This document shows positions 1-8,620 of a stretch of 64,000 nt of DNA, one piece after another. The notes under the pieces were generated by a model. It saw only the letters and a list, made by a program, of their open reading frames with translations, ran no database searches and was not told where the DNA came from. Origin of the DNA: Oscillospiraceae bacterium (GTDB lineage Bacteria; Bacillota; Clostridia; Oscillospirales; Oscillospiraceae); NCBI GenBank assembly GCA_030625685.1, contig DAOUQJ010000008.1:1-64000 (forward strand), given 5' to 3'. A program made the position numbers and the translations under genes. Numbering within the stretch: position 1 is the first letter of the stretch; the number at the start of each line of letters is the position of its first letter.

Positions 1-253
1 CAAAAGTGAGACAGGCTCTCTCAGTAGCAAAGCAGGGTTCAAAGGACTTTGTAAGAAAGGGGTCATTCTGCTTGTAGTTTGGATTGCTGTGCTCTTAGAT
101 CAAGCAACAGGAGCGCAGTACATAAGAACAGCGGTAGTGCTCTTCTTTGTGGGCAACGAGGGAATATCATTCTTTGAGAACTTGGGTTTGATGGGTGTGA
201 AATATCCAGTTGTTATGAAAAAGGCTTTAGAAGCGTTGCAAGATAATAAGTGA
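1..253 (+). CDS. Phage-type holin, C-terminal part (toxin secretion/phage lysis holin family)
   Basis: The open frame (codons from position 2) runs in from the window edge and ends at the TGA at 251-253, giving about 83 residues. It has a hydrophobic stretch (VILLVVWIAVLLDQATG) followed by a second one (AVVLFFVGNEGISFFENLG). The pattern 'VLLDQATG...GNEGISFFENLG' is typical of the phage holin family 4 / TcdE-like holins, which form membrane pores releasing lysin or toxin. No lysin gene follows, so this is probably the edge or remnant of a prophage or a domesticated holin. The N-terminus lies outside the window. Confidence 0.8.
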   Translation, partial: KSETGSLSSKAGFKGLCKKGVILLVVWIAVLLDQATGAQYIRTAVVLFFVGNEGISFFENLGLMGVKYPVVMKKALEALQDNK

Positions 254-604
254 CAAACAAAAAACCTCTCAAAAGCGGAAAACTAACAACAAAGGAGGGG
301 GATTTTGTTTAATAAATTAGAGAGTTAAAAGCGAGACACTTTGGCTCCCTTAGTTAAAAAGTTTCTTTGCAGATATGAAACTATCCTTACAAATACTTTT
401 TGATTATGCTTAATGCAATTAAGACAAAAGTTGTTGTTTTTAATCTAGAAGAAGTGACATAAAATGATTGTACTGTACACTCAAATCTATCGAATATATA
501 GAATGAATTTTTAGAGTGAAATAAAGATTGTAATGTTGAATTCTAGTATGATATAATCCATCCACTAAGATATAAATTTAGTTTATATTAACATTTGGAG
601 GAAA
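254..604. other. Intergenic stretch after the holin, no gene
   Basis: No supported gene. A ribosome-binding-like AAAGGAGGGG at about 290-300 is followed by a frame that stops within a few codons, which could be the decayed start of a lysin gene. A TTGTAA (529-534) and a TATAAT (552-557), 17 bases apart, make a reasonable promoter for the gene that starts at 605. Confidence 0.5.
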
Positions 605-1171
605 ATGATGGACGCAATTCAACAGCTATTGGATAGCTCAATTTTTAGTTGGGTAATACTACCTATACTAATCTTTTTATCGAGAATAATTGATGTGTCT
701 ATTGGTACAATAAGAATTATTTTTGTATCTAGAGGGAAAAAGTTATTAGCACCAATTTTAGGATTCTTTGAGGTTTCAGTTTGGATATTAGCTATGGGAC
801 AAATTATGCAGAATCTAGACAATATTGTATGTTTTCTTGCTTACGCTGGCGGTTTTGCAATGGGTAATTACGTTGGTATAATAATCGAAGAAAAACTAGC
901 TTTAGGACTTCTCGTAATCAGAGTGTTTTTGGTTAAGGATGAAGCTGGAATGAAGGAAAGACTATACAGTGCAGGATTTGGTGTTACAAGTATTGATGCT
1001 CATGGAATGAATGGAAATATTGAAATTCTTTATACAGCTATCAAACGTAAAGATTTAAATAAAGCTGTTAGTATAATTGAAGAGTGTCACTCGAAAGCAT
1101 TCTATTCTATTGAAGATGCTAAAGCTATCAAACAGGGTATTTTTCCATCAGCTGTGAAATGTAAAACTTAA
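605..1171 (+). CDS. UPF0316 / DUF2179 family membrane protein (YebE-like)
   Basis: A 188-residue protein with three predicted membrane segments in its first about 100 residues (around 16-34, 48-68 and 74-95), then a soluble C-terminal domain of about 85 residues with the DUF2179-type pattern (GFGVTSIDAHG near 120-131). The family is widespread in Firmicutes; its function is not established. A GGAGG lies just before two consecutive ATG codons at 605 and 608; either may be used. It is a single gene followed by a terminator. The family call is confident; no function is claimed. Confidence 0.85.
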   Translation: MMDAIQQLLDSSIFSWVILPILIFLSRIIDVSIGTIRIIFVSRGKKLLAPILGFFEVSVWILAMGQIMQNLDNIVCFLAYAGGFAMGNYVGIIIEEKLALGLLVIRVFLVKDEAGMKERLYSAGFGVTSIDAHGMNGNIEILYTAIKRKDLNKAVSIIEECHSKAFYSIEDAKAIKQGIFPSAVKCKT

Positions 1172-1225
1172 TTCAAATATGTCGGTAAAACATTATAGGA
1201 AATTATCATTGAAAATAAATAAATT

Positions 1226-1262
1226 AACTCCGCCTTAGTTTTGACCAAGATGGAGTTTTTTA
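1226..1262 (+). terminator. Rho-independent terminator after the UPF0316 gene
   Basis: An imperfect stem (AACTCC..CTT with AAG..GGAGTT) is followed by a run of T. Confidence 0.65.
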
Positions 1263-1271
1263 GTTTCCATA

Positions 1272-1469
1272 TTATAAAACAATATCTTTTTGTATCTCAC
1301 GATTATGAGTAATCACTAAAACGCTTTTCTCGTTATTAGTAAACCTTGCTTGGTATCCTTCTTCTAAATGAACATCATATTGATATTGCCAAGACCTATA
1401 TCCTTTTTCTTTTAGAGCAGCTTTTAGTATTTTCCAATCGTCCATATTTTCAATAATTCTTGGTCGCAT
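1272..1469 (-). CDS. Small uncharacterised protein, 65 residues
   Basis: The frame can be read further upstream, but the ATG at 1467-1469 is preceded by AGAAAGGACT, a good ribosome-binding site, so the likely product has 65 residues. It is hydrophilic, rich in charged residues and Tyr/Trp (KEKGYRSWQYQYDVHLEEGY). It resembles small accessory proteins found near integrated elements, but I do not recognise the family. It lies between the holin end and tRNA-Ser, a common place for prophage remnants. Confidence 0.5.
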   Translation of the reverse strand: MRPRIIENMDDWKILKAALKEKGYRSWQYQYDVHLEEGYQARFTNNEKSVLVITHNREIQKDIVL

Positions 1470-1624
1470 GATGGTAAAGTCCTTTCTGTTTAAGATAATA
1501 TAATGTATACACATAATGTCGTGTGCAATTCGTGTGCAAAATGGGGTGTATTTCTCTACAATTAATAAGTAGTGCTCTACATATTTATAGTAGCATAAAA
1601 CACTTGGAGCTATTGATATACAAG

Positions 1625-1660
1625 GAAAAAAGCCTGCAATCGTTGAGATTGCAGGCTTTC
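1625..1660 (-). terminator. Terminator of tRNA-Ser
   Basis: On the minus strand GAAAGCCTGCAATC is complemented by GATTGCAGGCTTTTTTCC after a short loop, directly downstream of the tRNA 3' end. Confidence 0.85.
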
Positions 1661-1665
1661 TATTT

Positions 1666-1757
1666 TGGCGGAAACGGTGGGATTCGAACCCACGTGTCGG
1701 AATTACCGACAAACTGATTTCGAGTCAGCCTCGTTATGACCACTTCGATACGCTTCC
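1666..1757 (-). tRNA. tRNA-Ser (anticodon CGA)
   Basis: A 92-nt minus-strand gene. The acceptor GGAAGCG pairs with CGTTTCC; a long variable arm typical of class II tRNA is present; the anticodon loop is CTCGAAA; the T-loop is GGTTCGAATCC; and CCA is encoded. It reads UCG codons. Confidence 0.95.
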
Positions 1758-1827
1758 ATAGAAGTGAAAATGAAATTTTCACTTTGGTATTATACAAGCT
1801 TTAAGCGCTTTCGTCAATGTGCAGGGA

Positions 1828-2184
1828 TTAATTAATTGCCAGGGTTTCTGTCCATTGCGTTTCGTTAAAACCGACTAGAACAAAGTCGGTTGAAACTAAT
1901 AAAGGCCGTTTGATCAGCATGCCATTTGAAGCGAGTAGATGAAAAGCTTCATCATCAGTCATGGTGGAAAGTTTCTCTTTTAGATTGAGTTCCCGGTAGA
2001 GTTTTCCGCTTGTATTAAAAAATTTGCGTAGAGGTAAGTTTGAAGCAGATTGCCATGTTTTCAAGTCGTTTGCTGTAGGTGTGTCTTGTGTAATGTCTTG
2101 TATTGTGTATTCGATTGCGTTTTCGTTGAGAAAGAGTTGTGCCTTTTTACAGGTTGAACATTTAGGATAACAAATAAATTTCAT
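1828..2184 (-). CDS. ArsC/Spx-like thioredoxin-fold reductase family protein
   Basis: A 118-residue protein starting MKFICYPKCSTCKKA. The start at 2184 is chosen because AAGGGATTTTG precedes it; an upstream extension has no ribosome-binding site. The CSTC redox motif near residues 8-12, the LRKFFNTSG segment and the IKRPLL motif near the C-terminus match the ArsC family (YffB/MgsR/Spx relatives). Such proteins use a Cys near the N-terminus for thiol chemistry; whether this one reduces arsenate is not shown, as no ars genes are nearby. It follows the RluA gene on the same strand with about 20 bases between, so the two are likely co-transcribed. Confidence 0.85.
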   Translation of the reverse strand: MKFICYPKCSTCKKAQLFLNENAIEYTIQDITQDTPTANDLKTWQSASNLPLRKFFNTSGKLYRELNLKEKLSTMTDDEAFHLLASNGMLIKRPLLVSTDFVLVGFNETQWTETLAIN

Positions 2185-2203
2185 TTTCAAAATCCCTTCT
2201 ATA

Positions 2204-3178
2204 TTAAAGTGGTAATGTTGCATTTGGAAAATGTGTTTTTACAAACGGTATGTCAGTTACAGTCCATGTTTTGTTGTTGAGATAGGAAAGTGGACCTGCA
2301 TCACTTTTGAATGTGAATGATAGTTTGTAGGAATAGAGAGCTTGCTGGAATTCGTTGTGTTTTTTGTTTTGGGCAGAGACACCATATTTAGGATCGCCCA
2401 TAAGAGGATGACCGGCACCCGCAAATTGCGCTCGAATTTGATGGGTGCGTCCTGTGATGAGATGACAGTGCATGAGAGATAAGTTGTAATGATGTTCAAG
2501 TGTTTGATATTCTGTGCGTGAAAGCTTTCCTGCTTTTTGTTCATTTTTATGTACACTGCTTTTTAGTTTGTTCTCGTCTTTTACTAAATAGTTTTCTAGT
2601 ATTCCATTTGCAGGTTTTATTCTGCCGTGTATGATACAAAGGTAATATTTATTAATTTCTCTATTGCTTATTTTTTCGTTGATGATCCGTAAGGCTTGGG
2701 CATTTTTTGCCGCAATGACAATGCCACCGGTATTTCGGTCGATTCGATTACAAAAGGCAGGTGTGAAGCTGCGCTCAGTATATGGGCTCCATGCTTTTTT
2801 TTGATAGAGATACGCTTGCATATGGGTGAGCAGTGTATTGACTCGTTCGTTGGAATCAGGGTGTATGAGAAGTCCTGCTGGTTTGTTTAAGAGTAAAAGA
2901 TTATCGTCTTCATAGATGATGTCTAATTGAGGCTTGAAAACGGACAAAAAAGCGTTTTCTATCGTAGGCTTTTCAAAGAACTCATCATTGATGTATAGTT
3001 GTAATAGATCACCTATTTGCAAACGGGTATCGCGTTTCACACCTTTTCTGTTTACTTTTACTCGTTTTAGACGAATATATTTTTGCGCTAGAGAAGAGGG
3101 CATGACTGGGAGGTTTTTGGATAACCAACGATCCATGCGTTGTCCAGCATCATTTTTTTCGATGACGTATTCTTTCAT
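2204..3178 (-). CDS. RluA family 23S rRNA pseudouridine synthase
   Basis: A 324-residue protein with an N-terminal S4 RNA-binding domain (about 12-65, with YIRLKRVKVNRKGVKRDTRLQIGD) and a catalytic domain. The catalytic motif reads NRIDRNTGG (144-152), with Asp147 as the expected nucleophile; the more usual HRLDxxTSG has its His replaced by Asn, a common clostridial variant. GRTHQIRAQF (about 240-250) is also present. These enzymes convert specific uridines in 23S rRNA to pseudouridine; the exact site (RluC- or RluD-like) cannot be told. Its ATG is at 3176-3178, divergent from the yceD-rpmF operon. Confidence 0.93.
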   Translation of the reverse strand: MKEYVIEKNDAGQRMDRWLSKNLPVMPSSLAQKYIRLKRVKVNRKGVKRDTRLQIGDLLQLYINDEFFEKPTIENAFLSVFKPQLDIIYEDDNLLLLNKPAGLLIHPDSNERVNTLLTHMQAYLYQKKAWSPYTERSFTPAFCNRIDRNTGGIVIAAKNAQALRIINEKISNREINKYYLCIIHGRIKPANGILENYLVKDENKLKSSVHKNEQKAGKLSRTEYQTLEHHYNLSLMHCHLITGRTHQIRAQFAGAGHPLMGDPKYGVSAQNKKHNEFQQALYSYKLSFTFKSDAGPLSYLNNKTWTVTDIPFVKTHFPNATLPL

Positions 3179-3269
3179 ATTTCAGCTCACTTTCAGATGG
3201 CAAGAAAATGTATATTATAATAATGTGAAAATATTGTATCACAGAAGATAGAAAATATAAAGAAAGCAT

Positions 3270-3298
3270 TTGACAATTAAGATTTTATTCTATATAAT
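3270..3298 (+). promoter_or_regulatory. Sigma-A type promoter for yceD-rpmF
   Basis: TTGACA at 3270-3275, a 17-base spacer, and TATAAT at 3293-3298, about 30 bases before the start codon at 3329. Both hexamers are consensus. Confidence 0.85.
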
Positions 3299-3328
3299 AT
3301 TCTGCGTACCATTGTGAAGGAGTATGAT

Positions 3329-3832
3329 ATGAGACTGAATCTTCAAACGATTATTCATTCGCCAGGAATGACGCTTCCATTTGCGTTTCAGATGGATTTA
3401 TCTGATGTAGAAATCTATTCTGAAAAGCCCGTTACAAACCCAGTTGAGGTTTCAGGGGAAGTTCGTAATTTAGCTGGTGTACTAGAACTGAAAGCGGTTG
3501 TAGTGACAGATTTAGACTTAGTTTGTGATCGTTGTTTAAAGACGTTTCGCAAAGAGAAAAAAGTGGTGTTAGATTATTTGCTAGCACAAGAGCTCCAAGA
3601 TGAAGAAGCTGAAGAAAATATTCTTCTTCTAGAAGGCAGCGAACTTGACATAGAAGAACTTGCTTCCACAAGTTTTATTCTTGACATGGATACAAAAACT
3701 TTATGCTCAGAAGATTGCGAAGGTTTATGCGACGGTTGTGGCGTAAACCTGAATGAAGAGGCTTGTCGGTGTCAACCAGAGGTTGATCCGAGATGGGCGG
3801 CACTTTCGCAGTTGTTAGATAAACCTGAGTAG
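3329..3832 (+). CDS. YceD/DUF177 family protein
   Basis: A 167-residue protein starting MRLNLQTII. The ATG at 3329 lies 6 bases after GAAGGAG; an in-frame GTG at 3314 is upstream of that site and is rejected. It has paired Cys motifs (CDRCLKTF near residue 64, and the C-terminal cluster CEGLCDGCG with CRCQ), then the DPRWAALSQL signature typical of the family. YceD is linked to large-subunit ribosome biogenesis and 23S rRNA accumulation in other bacteria. As in many Firmicutes it precedes rpmF and shares its promoter. Confidence 0.93.
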   Translation: MRLNLQTIIHSPGMTLPFAFQMDLSDVEIYSEKPVTNPVEVSGEVRNLAGVLELKAVVVTDLDLVCDRCLKTFRKEKKVVLDYLLAQELQDEEAEENILLLEGSELDIEELASTSFILDMDTKTLCSEDCEGLCDGCGVNLNEEACRCQPEVDPRWAALSQLLDKPE

Positions 3833-3874
3833 CATTTAATTTGGCCCATTTGGGCAACAAGGAGGTTTCTGAAT

Positions 3875-4066
3875 ATGGCAGTACCTAAGAGTAAAGTCTC
3901 AAAAGCGAGACGTGACAAGCGACGTAGTTCCCACTGGAAACTGGAAACTCCCGCTATTACTACTTGCCCTAAATGTGGTGCCTACCGCTTACCTCATCGT
4001 ATGTGTAAAGCTTGTATGACATATGGTGGAAAAAGTTTTGGCGAAGCAACTACTCAGGAGCAGTAA
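3875..4066 (+). CDS. rpmF: 50S ribosomal protein L32
   Basis: A 63-residue basic protein, MAVPKSKVSKARRDKRRS, with the Zn-binding CPKCG...CKAC motif (about 30-48). Length and sequence match bacterial L32 of the Cys-containing (zinc) type. AAGGAGG precedes the ATG. It is the second gene of the yceD-rpmF operon, followed by a strong terminator. Confidence 0.98.
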   Translation: MAVPKSKVSKARRDKRRSSHWKLETPAITTCPKCGAYRLPHRMCKACMTYGGKSFGEATTQEQ

Positions 4067-4077
4067 CATTTAAAAAG

Positions 4078-4112
4078 GAGAGGGGGATATGTTGCCCCCT
4101 CTTTCTTTTTTT
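4078..4112 (+). terminator. Terminator of yceD-rpmF
   Basis: GAGAGGGGG pairs with CCCCCTCTT around an 8-base loop, followed by a T-rich run. Confidence 0.9.
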
Positions 4113-4141
4113 AATCTGAAGAAAAGCAAAGGAGATTAACT

Positions 4142-5452
4142 ATGTCGAATAAACAGATCGTTCGTGTGACTCCTCAAAGTCCTGCTGAAAAGGCAGGCGT
4201 TCAAGTTGGCGAAGTTCTGTTGCAAGTGGGTGAACATGTAATTTTGGATGTGTTAGATTATAAGTTTTATACCTACGATGCCGATATTACTTTGCTACTT
4301 AAAACACCAGAAGATGAAATACGGAGTGTATTTGTTCCAAAAGATGTTGGAGAAGACTTAGGATTGGATTTTTCCACGTACTTGATGGACAAACCAAGAC
4401 ATTGTAGCAATAAATGTTTATTTTGTTTTGTTGATCAAATGCCTCAAGGGATGAGGGAAACACTCTATTTCAAAGATGACGATGCTAGATTGTCTTTTCT
4501 TATGGGTAATTATATGACGCTGACAAATTTAAGTAAACGTGAAATTCAAAGAATTATTGATCTGAAAATTTCGCCAATTAATATTTCCGTTCATGCTACT
4601 GATTCGGCTTTGCGTGCTAAATTGCTTAGCAATAAGCGAGGAGGAGAAGCGTTTTCAATTATGCGTGACTTTGCAAAGGCTGGAATTACTATGGCGTGTC
4701 AAATTGTTGCCATGCCTGGTCTTAATGATGGTGAGGCGCTACAAAAAAGCATGGAGGATTTGTTGCAATTATATCCTCAGGTGAGCAGTGTTTCTATTGT
4801 TCCAGTCGGTTTGACTAAATATCGAGAAGGCTTATATCCCTTGAAGCCATTTGATGAAGTTAGTGCAAATGGATTGCTTGAGCAAGTGGAGACGTTTGCA
4901 AAAAACTGCAAAGAAACAATGGGGACATCTCTTTTTTGGTGTTCTGATGAGTTTTATATTAAAGCAAAACGCCCATTGCCGGAAGATGAATATTATGAGG
5001 AATATAAGCAGTTAGAAAATGGCGTGGGAATGCTTCGGATGTTAGATGTTGAATTTACTGGCGCAAGTTATGGTGTGGAAGAAATTCCGCCAGTTGAGCC
5101 CTTTTCAATCGCTACTGGTGTTTCAGCTTCCAGTTTTCTACATGAAATGATTGACAGAATGGCAGTGAAATGCCATACTGAACTGGATTATCACATTTAC
5201 CCAATTGTGAATCATTTTTTTGGTGAAATGATTAATGTAACAGGACTTATCACAGGACAAGATTTGATCGCACAATTAAAAGGAAAACCACTTGGATCTC
5301 GTTTGCTCATATCGCAAAGTATGTTGCGTCATGGAGAACAAGTGTTTTTGGATGATATTACGGTAGAAGAAGTACAAGAACAATTGAACGTACCAATTGT
5401 TCCAATTGGTCAAGATGGATTTGATTTGTTCGAAGCGGTGTTTGGTGTTTAG
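4142..5452 (+). CDS. DUF512 radical-SAM-like Fe-S oxidoreductase with PDZ domain (TIGR03279 type)
   Basis: A 436-residue protein. Residues 1-65 look like a PDZ domain (VTPQSPAEKAGVQVGE). Then comes CSNKCLFCF with Cys88, Cys92 and Cys95 in CxxxCxxC spacing, the cluster-binding signature of radical SAM enzymes, followed by DQMPQGMRETLYFKDDD and the DUF512 C-terminal domain (about 225-430). The family is conserved in Clostridia immediately upstream of der, as here (36 bases apart). A role in ribosome-linked or Fe-S chemistry has been guessed but not shown. GGAG precedes the ATG. Confidence 0.92.
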   Translation: MSNKQIVRVTPQSPAEKAGVQVGEVLLQVGEHVILDVLDYKFYTYDADITLLLKTPEDEIRSVFVPKDVGEDLGLDFSTYLMDKPRHCSNKCLFCFVDQMPQGMRETLYFKDDDARLSFLMGNYMTLTNLSKREIQRIIDLKISPINISVHATDSALRAKLLSNKRGGEAFSIMRDFAKAGITMACQIVAMPGLNDGEALQKSMEDLLQLYPQVSSVSIVPVGLTKYREGLYPLKPFDEVSANGLLEQVETFAKNCKETMGTSLFWCSDEFYIKAKRPLPEDEYYEEYKQLENGVGMLRMLDVEFTGASYGVEEIPPVEPFSIATGVSASSFLHEMIDRMAVKCHTELDYHIYPIVNHFFGEMINVTGLITGQDLIAQLKGKPLGSRLLISQSMLRHGEQVFLDDITVEEVQEQLNVPIVPIGQDGFDLFEAVFGV

Positions 5453-5488
5453 TCATACCCGTAGTTGATAGAATAGGAGTGAGAAGAA

Positions 5489-6817
5489 ATGTCGAAACCG
5501 CTTGTAGCGATTGTAGGGCGACCCAATGTTGGAAAATCAATGTTATTTAACAGATTGGTTGGTCAAAGACTATCAATCGTAGAAGATACGCCAGGAGTTA
5601 CTCGAGATCGATTGTACGCTGAGTGTGAATGGGGTGGAAGAACCTTTGATATCGTTGATACTGGAGGTATTGAACCAAATACAGATAGTGAAATATTGCT
5701 TTTTATGCGTAGGCAAGCTGAAATAGCTATTGAAAATGCTACTGTGATTGTATTTGTATGTGATGTGAAGACAGGCATTACAGCCTCTGATCAAGAAGTT
5801 GCTAATATGTTATTGCGTTCGGGAAAACCTTTGGTGTTGGCTGTAAATAAAGTTGACCAAGTTGGCAGAGAAAACGTTGACATTTATGAGTTTTATAATC
5901 TTGGTTTGGGTGACCCAATTCCAGTTTCTGCAGTGCATGGTCATGGAACTGGAGACTTGTTAGATGCTTGTGTTTCGTTTTTTCCTGAAGATGCATTTTT
6001 TGAAGAAGATGATGAATATATTAAGGTTGCTGTTATTGGTAAACCGAATGTTGGTAAATCCTCATTGATCAATCATATTTTGGGAGAAGAGCGTCTTATC
6101 GTGAGTGATATGGCCGGCACAACCCGAGATGCAGTAGACAGCTTTGTGGAAAATGAGGCTGGTAAATTTAAGTTCATTGATACAGCTGGCATGAGAAGAA
6201 AGTCGAAGGTTGATGAGAGGATTGAAAAATTCTCAGTTTTAAGAGCTGTAATGGCGATTGAACGTTCGGATGTTTGTCTCATTATGATTGACGCCACACA
6301 AGGCGTTACAGATCAGGATACGAAAGTTGCAGGTATTGCACATGAAGCAGGAAAAGCTTGCATTATTGTAATCAATAAATGGGATCTAGTTGAAAAAGAC
6401 CATAAAACGATGGATCAAATGCGTGAGGATATACGACGCGATTTGGCTTATATGAATTATGCTCCTATGTTGTTTATTTCTGCAATGACTGGGCAGCGTG
6501 TGCATCGTTTGTTTGAGCTTATTAAATACGTTTGGGAACAAGCTTCTTTGCGCATCACAACTGGTACTCTCAATAGTTTGCTAGCAGATGCGACAGCAAG
6601 AGTACAACCGCCGTCTGACAAAGGGCGTCGATTAAAAGTATATTATATGACGCAAACGGGTATTCGCCCACCGCATTTTGTTGCTTTTTGTAATGATGCA
6701 AGAATATTTCATTTTTCATATCAGCGGTATTTGGAAAATCAGATTCGAAATGTCTTCGGTTTAGAAGGAACGCCAATTCGTATGTCTATTAGACAAAAAG
6801 GCGACAAGGAGGATTAA
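5489..6817 (+). CDS. der: Ribosome biogenesis GTPase Der (EngA)
   Basis: A 442-residue protein with two tandem GTPase domains. Domain 1 has GRPNVGKS (10-17), the DTGG switch and NKVD; domain 2 has GKPNVGKSS (about 180-188), DTAGMRRKSK and NKWDL; a KH-like C-terminal domain follows (about 350-440). Der acts in 50S subunit assembly. The length matches the family, and AGGAGTGAG precedes the ATG. It heads a tight der-plsY-gpsA run, an arrangement conserved in many Firmicutes. Confidence 0.98.
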   Translation: MSKPLVAIVGRPNVGKSMLFNRLVGQRLSIVEDTPGVTRDRLYAECEWGGRTFDIVDTGGIEPNTDSEILLFMRRQAEIAIENATVIVFVCDVKTGITASDQEVANMLLRSGKPLVLAVNKVDQVGRENVDIYEFYNLGLGDPIPVSAVHGHGTGDLLDACVSFFPEDAFFEEDDEYIKVAVIGKPNVGKSSLINHILGEERLIVSDMAGTTRDAVDSFVENEAGKFKFIDTAGMRRKSKVDERIEKFSVLRAVMAIERSDVCLIMIDATQGVTDQDTKVAGIAHEAGKACIIVINKWDLVEKDHKTMDQMREDIRRDLAYMNYAPMLFISAMTGQRVHRLFELIKYVWEQASLRITTGTLNSLLADATARVQPPSDKGRRLKVYYMTQTGIRPPHFVAFCNDARIFHFSYQRYLENQIRNVFGLEGTPIRMSIRQKGDKED

Positions 6818-6819
6818 TC

Positions 6820-7485
6820 TTGGAGCAAGAATTATGGGCGCAGTTAGGAAGTATATCGACCAATCAACTTATTTTACTTCTGACTCTTTCTGCGGTGTGG
6901 TCCTATTTATTGGGATGTTTTAATGGAGCCGTTATTGTATCAAAATACATTCTGAAGGACGATATACGTAATCATGGTAGTGGGAATGCAGGCATGACTA
7001 ATTTCTACCGTACTTTTGGTGGAAAGTTGACGTTTCTTGTGATTGGACTTGATATTGTTAAAATGATTGTTGCAGTATTATTAACTGAGCATGTTTTTTC
7101 ACTCTATCTTTCAGAAGTGCCAGTGGCCATTCGCTATTTTGCAGGTGTATTTTGTACTTTTGGTCATATGTTTCCTGTTATGTTTCAATTTAGAGGGGGA
7201 AAAGGTGTGTTGTCAGGTGGAGCACTGATTTGTATGCTTGATTGGCGCATCGCCGTGATATTGCTATCGATATTTTTCATTGCAGTTATTATTACAAAGT
7301 GGATTTCATTTGGATCCTGTTGTGCTGGATTTATGTTTCCTTTTATTAGTTATTATATATATTCCTCCATATCGGTGTTTCTATTGTCACTTATTGTTGG
7401 AGGATTGATTCTATGGCAACATAGTGCTAATATTAAGCGGATGATTCGAAAAGAAGAACACAAATTCTCCTTTAAAAGAAAGTAG
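6820..7485 (+). CDS. plsY: Glycerol-3-phosphate acyltransferase PlsY (acyl-phosphate dependent)
   Basis: A 221-residue integral membrane protein with about five hydrophobic segments. The conserved first motif reads GSGNAGMTNFYRTFGG (consensus GSGN.GATN..R), and GHMFPVMFQFRGGKGV matches the second motif. It transfers acyl from acyl-phosphate to glycerol-3-phosphate, the first step of phospholipid synthesis; the next gene, gpsA, makes its substrate. It starts with TTG at 6820, only 2 bases after the der stop, with AAGGAGG upstream inside der. A slightly divergent motif 1 is the only oddity. Confidence 0.9.
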   Translation: MEQELWAQLGSISTNQLILLLTLSAVWSYLLGCFNGAVIVSKYILKDDIRNHGSGNAGMTNFYRTFGGKLTFLVIGLDIVKMIVAVLLTEHVFSLYLSEVPVAIRYFAGVFCTFGHMFPVMFQFRGGKGVLSGGALICMLDWRIAVILLSIFFIAVIITKWISFGSCCAGFMFPFISYYIYSSISVFLLSLIVGGLILWQHSANIKRMIRKEEHKFSFKRK

Positions 7486-7490
7486 GGAAT

Positions 7491-8501
7491 ATGATGAAGA
7501 TCGCTGTACTCGGAAGTGGTGGCTGGGGGACGACCTTAGCAATGCTATTGTTTGAAAATGGTCATGATGTGACGTTGTGGTCATATACACAAGAGGAATC
7601 GGATCAGTTGAAAAAAACTAGAGTAAACCCTCTTCTACCAAAAGATGTTGTATTGCCAATGGGACTTCAATATACAGCTAATATTACGTGTGTAAAAGAT
7701 TGTGATATCGTTGTAATGGCAACACCTTCTTTTGCAGTGCGTGATACTGCAAAAAAAATCAAAACATACTTAAAGGAAGGTGCAATTGTAGTTTCTGTAT
7801 CTAAGGGTATGGAAAAAGATAGTTTTTTGCGTCTGTCTGAAGTGATTACACAGGAAATTGGAGAAAAATATCCTGTTGTCGTGTTGACTGGACCTACTCA
7901 TGCAGAAGAAGTTGCTAAACGTATGCCAACTGGATGTGTCGCAGCTTGTGAGGATATTGCAGTTGCTGAAACAATTCAAGATTTGTTTATTAATTCCTAT
8001 TTTCGCGTATATAGTACCAATGATGTGATTGGGGTAGAAGTAGGTGCTGCACTAAAAAATGTGTTGGCGCTTTGTGCAGGATGTACTGTAGGAATGGGAT
8101 ATGGAGACAATACAAAAGCAATCTTGATGACACGCGGTATCACTGAAATTGCGCGTTTAGGCGTTGCAATGGGTGGAAAAAGAGAGACTTTTGCAGGATT
8201 AGCTGGCATTGGTGATTTGATTGTTACTTGTACATCTCTGAATTCAAGAAATAATCGAGCAGGAATTTTGATTGGCCAAGGAGTGCCAGTCACAGAAGCT
8301 ATAACACAGATTGGTGCAGTGGTCGAAGGATATTATGCGGTTGACTCAATTTATTGGCTTGCAAAAAAAATGGGTGTTGAGATGCCGATTACCGAGGCAG
8401 CGTACCGTACTTTTTATGAAAATGCAGATATGAAGACGGTGATTAGAGAGCTTATGACAAGAGAAAAACGCCGTGAAATTGATAATATTGATTTACCTTA
8501 A
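7491..8501 (+). CDS. gpsA: NAD(P)-dependent glycerol-3-phosphate dehydrogenase
   Basis: A 336-residue protein starting MMKIAVLGSGGWGTTLA, the Rossmann GxGxxG of GpsA. Other family motifs are present: LTGPTHAEEVAK, the catalytic region VEVGAALKNVLALCAG with Lys, and GLAGIGDLIVTCTS. It reduces dihydroxyacetone phosphate to sn-glycerol-3-phosphate for phospholipids, feeding PlsY just upstream. The ATG at 7494 may be the true start; the two candidates are adjacent. It is the last gene of the operon, with a terminator directly behind the stop. Confidence 0.97.
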   Translation: MMKIAVLGSGGWGTTLAMLLFENGHDVTLWSYTQEESDQLKKTRVNPLLPKDVVLPMGLQYTANITCVKDCDIVVMATPSFAVRDTAKKIKTYLKEGAIVVSVSKGMEKDSFLRLSEVITQEIGEKYPVVVLTGPTHAEEVAKRMPTGCVAACEDIAVAETIQDLFINSYFRVYSTNDVIGVEVGAALKNVLALCAGCTVGMGYGDNTKAILMTRGITEIARLGVAMGGKRETFAGLAGIGDLIVTCTSLNSRNNRAGILIGQGVPVTEAITQIGAVVEGYYAVDSIYWLAKKMGVEMPITEAAYRTFYENADMKTVIRELMTREKRREIDNIDLP

Positions 8502-8545
8502 AAAACAGAGCAACTTGCATAATGGCAAGTTGCTCTGTTTTTTTT
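8502..8545 (+). terminator. Terminator of der-plsY-gpsA
   Basis: A long perfect stem (ACAGAGCAACTTGC with GCAAGTTGCTCTGT) ends in eight T residues. Confidence 0.95.
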
Positions 8546-8555
8546 AAAAAGAGAA

Positions 8556-8587
8556 GAAAAAGGAGCGCAGAATTTATCTGCGCTCCT
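8556..8587 (-). terminator. Terminator of rpmB
   Basis: On the minus strand AGGAGCGCAGA / TCTGCGCTCCT closes a 5-base loop and is followed by TTTTTC. Confidence 0.9.
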
Positions 8588-8620
8588 TTGGATAATTCAT
8601 GTTTGCATTATTGTCGTTAC

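Noticed and set aside
1470-1712. N-terminal extension of the small 65-residue protein across tRNA-Ser
   Set aside because: The extension runs through the tRNA gene and its terminator; the good ribosome-binding site is at the internal ATG (1469).
3314-3328. GTG start for the YceD protein
   Set aside because: It lies upstream of the GAAGGAG site, which fits the ATG at 3329.
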